33,763 nt of DNA. It comes from Acidimicrobiales bacterium. Its GTDB lineage: Bacteria; Actinomycetota; Acidimicrobiia; Acidimicrobiales; SZUA-35. The DNA is taken from assembly GCA_020629695.1 (NCBI GenBank), contig JAHDCV010000002.1, forward strand, positions 98,344 through 132,106, in the 5' to 3' direction. Each line of letters begins with the position of its first letter. Positions within the stretch are counted from its first letter, which is position 1. Under the pieces are notes generated by a model, which saw only the letters and a list, made by a program, of their open reading frames with translations, ran no database searches and had not been told where the DNA came from. The position numbers were made by a program, and so were the translations under genes. This document shows positions 31,496 to 33,763 of the stretch, one piece after another.

Positions 31496-33712
31496 GTGCC
31501 CACGCATCGCCCCACCATCAACCGATCGAACCGCTCCCGATGGAGGGGGTTCGCCGCCGCCGGACTGAGCATCGCGATGCTCGCTTCGGCGTGCACCAGC
31601 GACGAAGGCGCCGCGGGCGATCCCGACGACCCGACGACGCCGGTCACGAACATCGACGGCGACGACATCGTGCTCACCTCCGCACTCCTCACCTTCGACG
31701 GCTGCGGCGATCTCCTGGCCCATCTGCAGGCCGAGGCCGGCGAGCGGGTCGGCCCTTGGGGCCTCGATCCGAACAACGGCTGGTGGGGCTGGGGCATGGA
31801 GGTCGAGACGATGGAGATGGAGGAGGCGGCGATGGACGACGCCGCCGACGCCGTGACGACCACCCAGGCGTCGGACGGCGACGCCTCACGCTCGGGCACC
31901 TCCGGCACCAACAACCAGGAGGCCGAGGTCGACGAGGCCGACCGGGTCAAGACCGACGGTGACCGTTTGGTCGTCTCGGCGGAGAACACGCTCCGAGTGC
32001 TCGACATCACCGGCGACGAGCCGGTGCTCGAGCGGACGATCAACCTGCCCGACGGCATCTGGGGCGGCGAGTTCTTCCTCGACGGCGACACCCTGCTGCT
32101 CATGACGAGCGGGTGGACCGAGACACCGCTCGACAGCTCGAGCGATGTCGCCCGCCTCCCCTACGGCATGCCGACGGCCCAGCTGCACGAGATCGATCTC
32201 GGCACCGGCGACGTCGTCCGGACCCTGACCTTCGAGGGCGGATACCTCTCGGCCCGCGAGATCGACGGGACGGTCCGGGTCGTCCTCCACTCAGCCATCA
32301 ACCGTTTCCCCTGGCTGTTCCCCTCCAACGAGGGCGCGAACGAGGCCGCGACCGAGTTCAACCGCGAGCTGATCGAGGAGTCCACGATCGAGGACTGGCT
32401 CCCCACCTTCCAGATCACCGACGACGGCGGCACCGTCGCCTCGGGTACGACCATCGACTGCGACCGTGTGCACGTGCCGGCCGACTTCGCCGGCTTCGGC
32501 ATGGTCTCGGTGCTGTCCATCGATCTCGACCGTGGGCTCGAGCTGCTCGACGCCTCGGCGGTCGTCACCAACGGCCAGACCGTGTACGCCTCGACCGACC
32601 AGCTCGTCGTCGCCACCGCCCGTTGGCCCGAAATCGATCCGATGACCGGCCAGTTCCTGGGGGACGACGACGGCTACCGCACCGACCTCCACGCCTTCGA
32701 CATCTCCGACACCAGCCGCTCCGACTACCTCGCCTCCGGCTCGGTCCGGGGTTCGATGCTCAGCCAGTTCTCCCTGAGCGAGCACAACGGCATCCTCCGG
32801 GTCGCCACGACCGATGGTGGTTGGTGGAGCCGGGACGGTGAGCAGTCCGAGAGCTTCGTGACCACGTTCGACGTCGACGGCGACCGGCTGGTCGAACTCG
32901 GCCAGGTCGGCGGACTCGGCCTCGGCGAGCAGATCTTCTCGGTCCGGTTCCTCGGCGACATCGCCTACGTGGTGACGTTCCGGCAGATCGACCCCCTCTA
33001 CACCGTCGATCTCACCGATCCGGCGAACCCCGTCGTGCGCGGCGAGCTCAAGATCCCGGGCTTCTCGACCTACCTGCATCCGCTCGACGACGGCAAGCTG
33101 CTCGGTGTCGGCCAGGACGCCACCGACGAGGGTCGCACCCTCGGGACCCAGGTCTCACTGTTCGACGTCGCCGATCTCGACAACCCGACCCGGGTCTCCA
33201 CCCTGGGCTTCGACGACGCGGAGGCCTCGAACGGCAACCGCGAGTTCAACCGCTACTCCCCGATCGACTGGGATCACCGGGCCTTCACCTGGTGGAACGG
33301 CGAGGCGTTCATCCCGACCTCCTGGTGGGGCTGGGATCCGGCCACCCAGGACGAGGACAACGGCACCGAGCTCATCGTCGTCGGCATCGAGGGCGACACG
33401 CTCGTCGAGCGTGGCCGGGTCTCCCATCCCGGCAACCGCTTCTGCGAGGGTGACAACGGCGTGACCGTCGAGCCCCTGCCGGTGGAGCCGCTCGACGCGG
33501 CGTCCGGCGACGCCGAGGAGTTCCTCGTGGAGGACGACATCGCCGTCGAGCCGGGCTTCGAGGAGTGGTGCTGGACCTATACGCCCGAGATCCAGCGGAC
33601 CGTGATCGACGACGGCGTGCTGTACACCATCTCGGACACCACGGTCTCGGCGTGGGACCTCGAGACGCTGGACGCCATCGGCGATCCGATCATCTGGGAC
33701 ACCCAGTACTGA
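31496..33712 (+). CDS. Secreted beta-propeller lipoprotein
   Basis: The 738-residue protein has a signal peptide with lipobox LASAC at 29-33, so Cys33 should be lipid-anchored. An acidic, Met-rich linker (about 95-125) precedes the GTNNQEAEVDEADRVKTDG motif, the hallmark of the secreted beta-propeller domain family (Beta_propel) found in actinobacteria and archaea. Repeated blades follow (LRVLDITG, LHEIDLGTGDVV, LHAFDISDTSRSDYLASG, LFDVADLDNPTRVST), and the domain ends near WDLETLDAIGDPI. Two tryptophan-rich stretches (GWWGWG, SWWGWD) are notable. Function is unknown; an external binding or scaffold role is inferred. The gene ends at the tandem repeat. Confidence 0.9.
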   Translation: MPTHRPTINRSNRSRWRGFAAAGLSIAMLASACTSDEGAAGDPDDPTTPVTNIDGDDIVLTSALLTFDGCGDLLAHLQAEAGERVGPWGLDPNNGWWGWGMEVETMEMEEAAMDDAADAVTTTQASDGDASRSGTSGTNNQEAEVDEADRVKTDGDRLVVSAENTLRVLDITGDEPVLERTINLPDGIWGGEFFLDGDTLLLMTSGWTETPLDSSSDVARLPYGMPTAQLHEIDLGTGDVVRTLTFEGGYLSAREIDGTVRVVLHSAINRFPWLFPSNEGANEAATEFNRELIEESTIEDWLPTFQITDDGGTVASGTTIDCDRVHVPADFAGFGMVSVLSIDLDRGLELLDASAVVTNGQTVYASTDQLVVATARWPEIDPMTGQFLGDDDGYRTDLHAFDISDTSRSDYLASGSVRGSMLSQFSLSEHNGILRVATTDGGWWSRDGEQSESFVTTFDVDGDRLVELGQVGGLGLGEQIFSVRFLGDIAYVVTFRQIDPLYTVDLTDPANPVVRGELKIPGFSTYLHPLDDGKLLGVGQDATDEGRTLGTQVSLFDVADLDNPTRVSTLGFDDAEASNGNREFNRYSPIDWDHRAFTWWNGEAFIPTSWWGWDPATQDEDNGTELIVVGIEGDTLVERGRVSHPGNRFCEGDNGVTVEPLPVEPLDAASGDAEEFLVEDDIAVEPGFEEWCWTYTPEIQRTVIDDGVLYTISDTTVSAWDLETLDAIGDPIIWDTQY

Positions 33713-33747
33713 TCAAGCGCACCTGATCAAGCGCACCTGATCAAGCG
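33709..33747 (+). repeat. Short tandem repeat at the end of the lipoprotein gene
   Basis: The unit CTGATCAAGCGCAC (14 bases) occurs twice perfectly and a third time over its first 11 bases. The first copy overlaps the stop codon of the lipoprotein gene. It contains TGATCA; no hairpin with a T-run follows. Confidence 0.8.
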
Positions 33748-33763
33748 TCGCTGACTCGTCCCG

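Noticed and set aside
1-33763. CRISPR arrays, IS elements or prophage
   Set aside because: No regularly spaced repeats, transposase motifs, terminal inverted repeats or phage genes were found on either strand.

Overview
This is a compact, high-GC window (GC-rich third codon positions, many GTG starts) that looks like the chromosome of an actinobacterium. The gene set (SEC-C methionine aminopeptidase, upp/cdd/deoA/add salvage genes, IclR next to leuCD, GluRS beside tRNA-Gln and tRNA-Glu) fits the Actinomycetota. The style of several proteins suggests the Acidimicrobiia, perhaps an Ilumatobacter-like lineage; that placement is inference. No phage, IS element or CRISPR array is visible. No stretch over 300 bases lacks a gene; the largest gap, about 250 bases at 27765-28018, holds a small upstream ORF.

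Layout. 1-2443: pyrimidine salvage (upp, cdd, deoA). 2448-5445, minus strand: a HAD hydrolase followed by a 756-residue protein that fuses three enzyme domains. These are an alkaline-phosphatase/NPP-type phosphohydrolase, a PhnZ/TmpB-like HD oxygenase and a TmpA/gamma-butyrobetaine-hydroxylase-like 2-oxoglutarate dioxygenase. The last two match the two enzymes of the oxidative phosphonate pathway, so this looks like a single-chain organophosphonate catabolic enzyme, and it is the most notable item here. 5531-9004: adenosine deaminase coupled to a two-gene ABC transporter. 9008-15226: housekeeping and envelope genes, including YqgE, methionine aminopeptidase, a TauE/SafE permease, a zinc-ribbon protein, a lipase-like hydrolase, a two-gene fluoride channel and a small lipoprotein. 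15226-18939: a GPH-family sugar transporter, then on the minus strand gltX, a DUF218 protein, tRNA-Gln(CTG), tRNA-Glu(CTC) and a terminator.

19021-25084: small hypothetical and membrane proteins, then cimA, ilvE and leuB on the minus strand, a four-helix membrane protein and greA. 25104-27946: an AcrB-type RND pump preceded by a coupled small ORF. 28019-30808: an IclR regulator divergent from leuCD. With cimA, leuB and ilvE, these genes supply leucine biosynthesis steps and a citramalate route to isoleucine. 30805-33712: a hypothetical protein and a large secreted beta-propeller lipoprotein.

A window-wide signal is a TANNNT hexamer 5-8 bases upstream of many start codons that lack a Shine-Dalgarno sequence, as expected for leaderless transcripts. 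Two genes (yqgE and the RND pump) instead follow short ORFs that have this promoter and overlap the main start codon.
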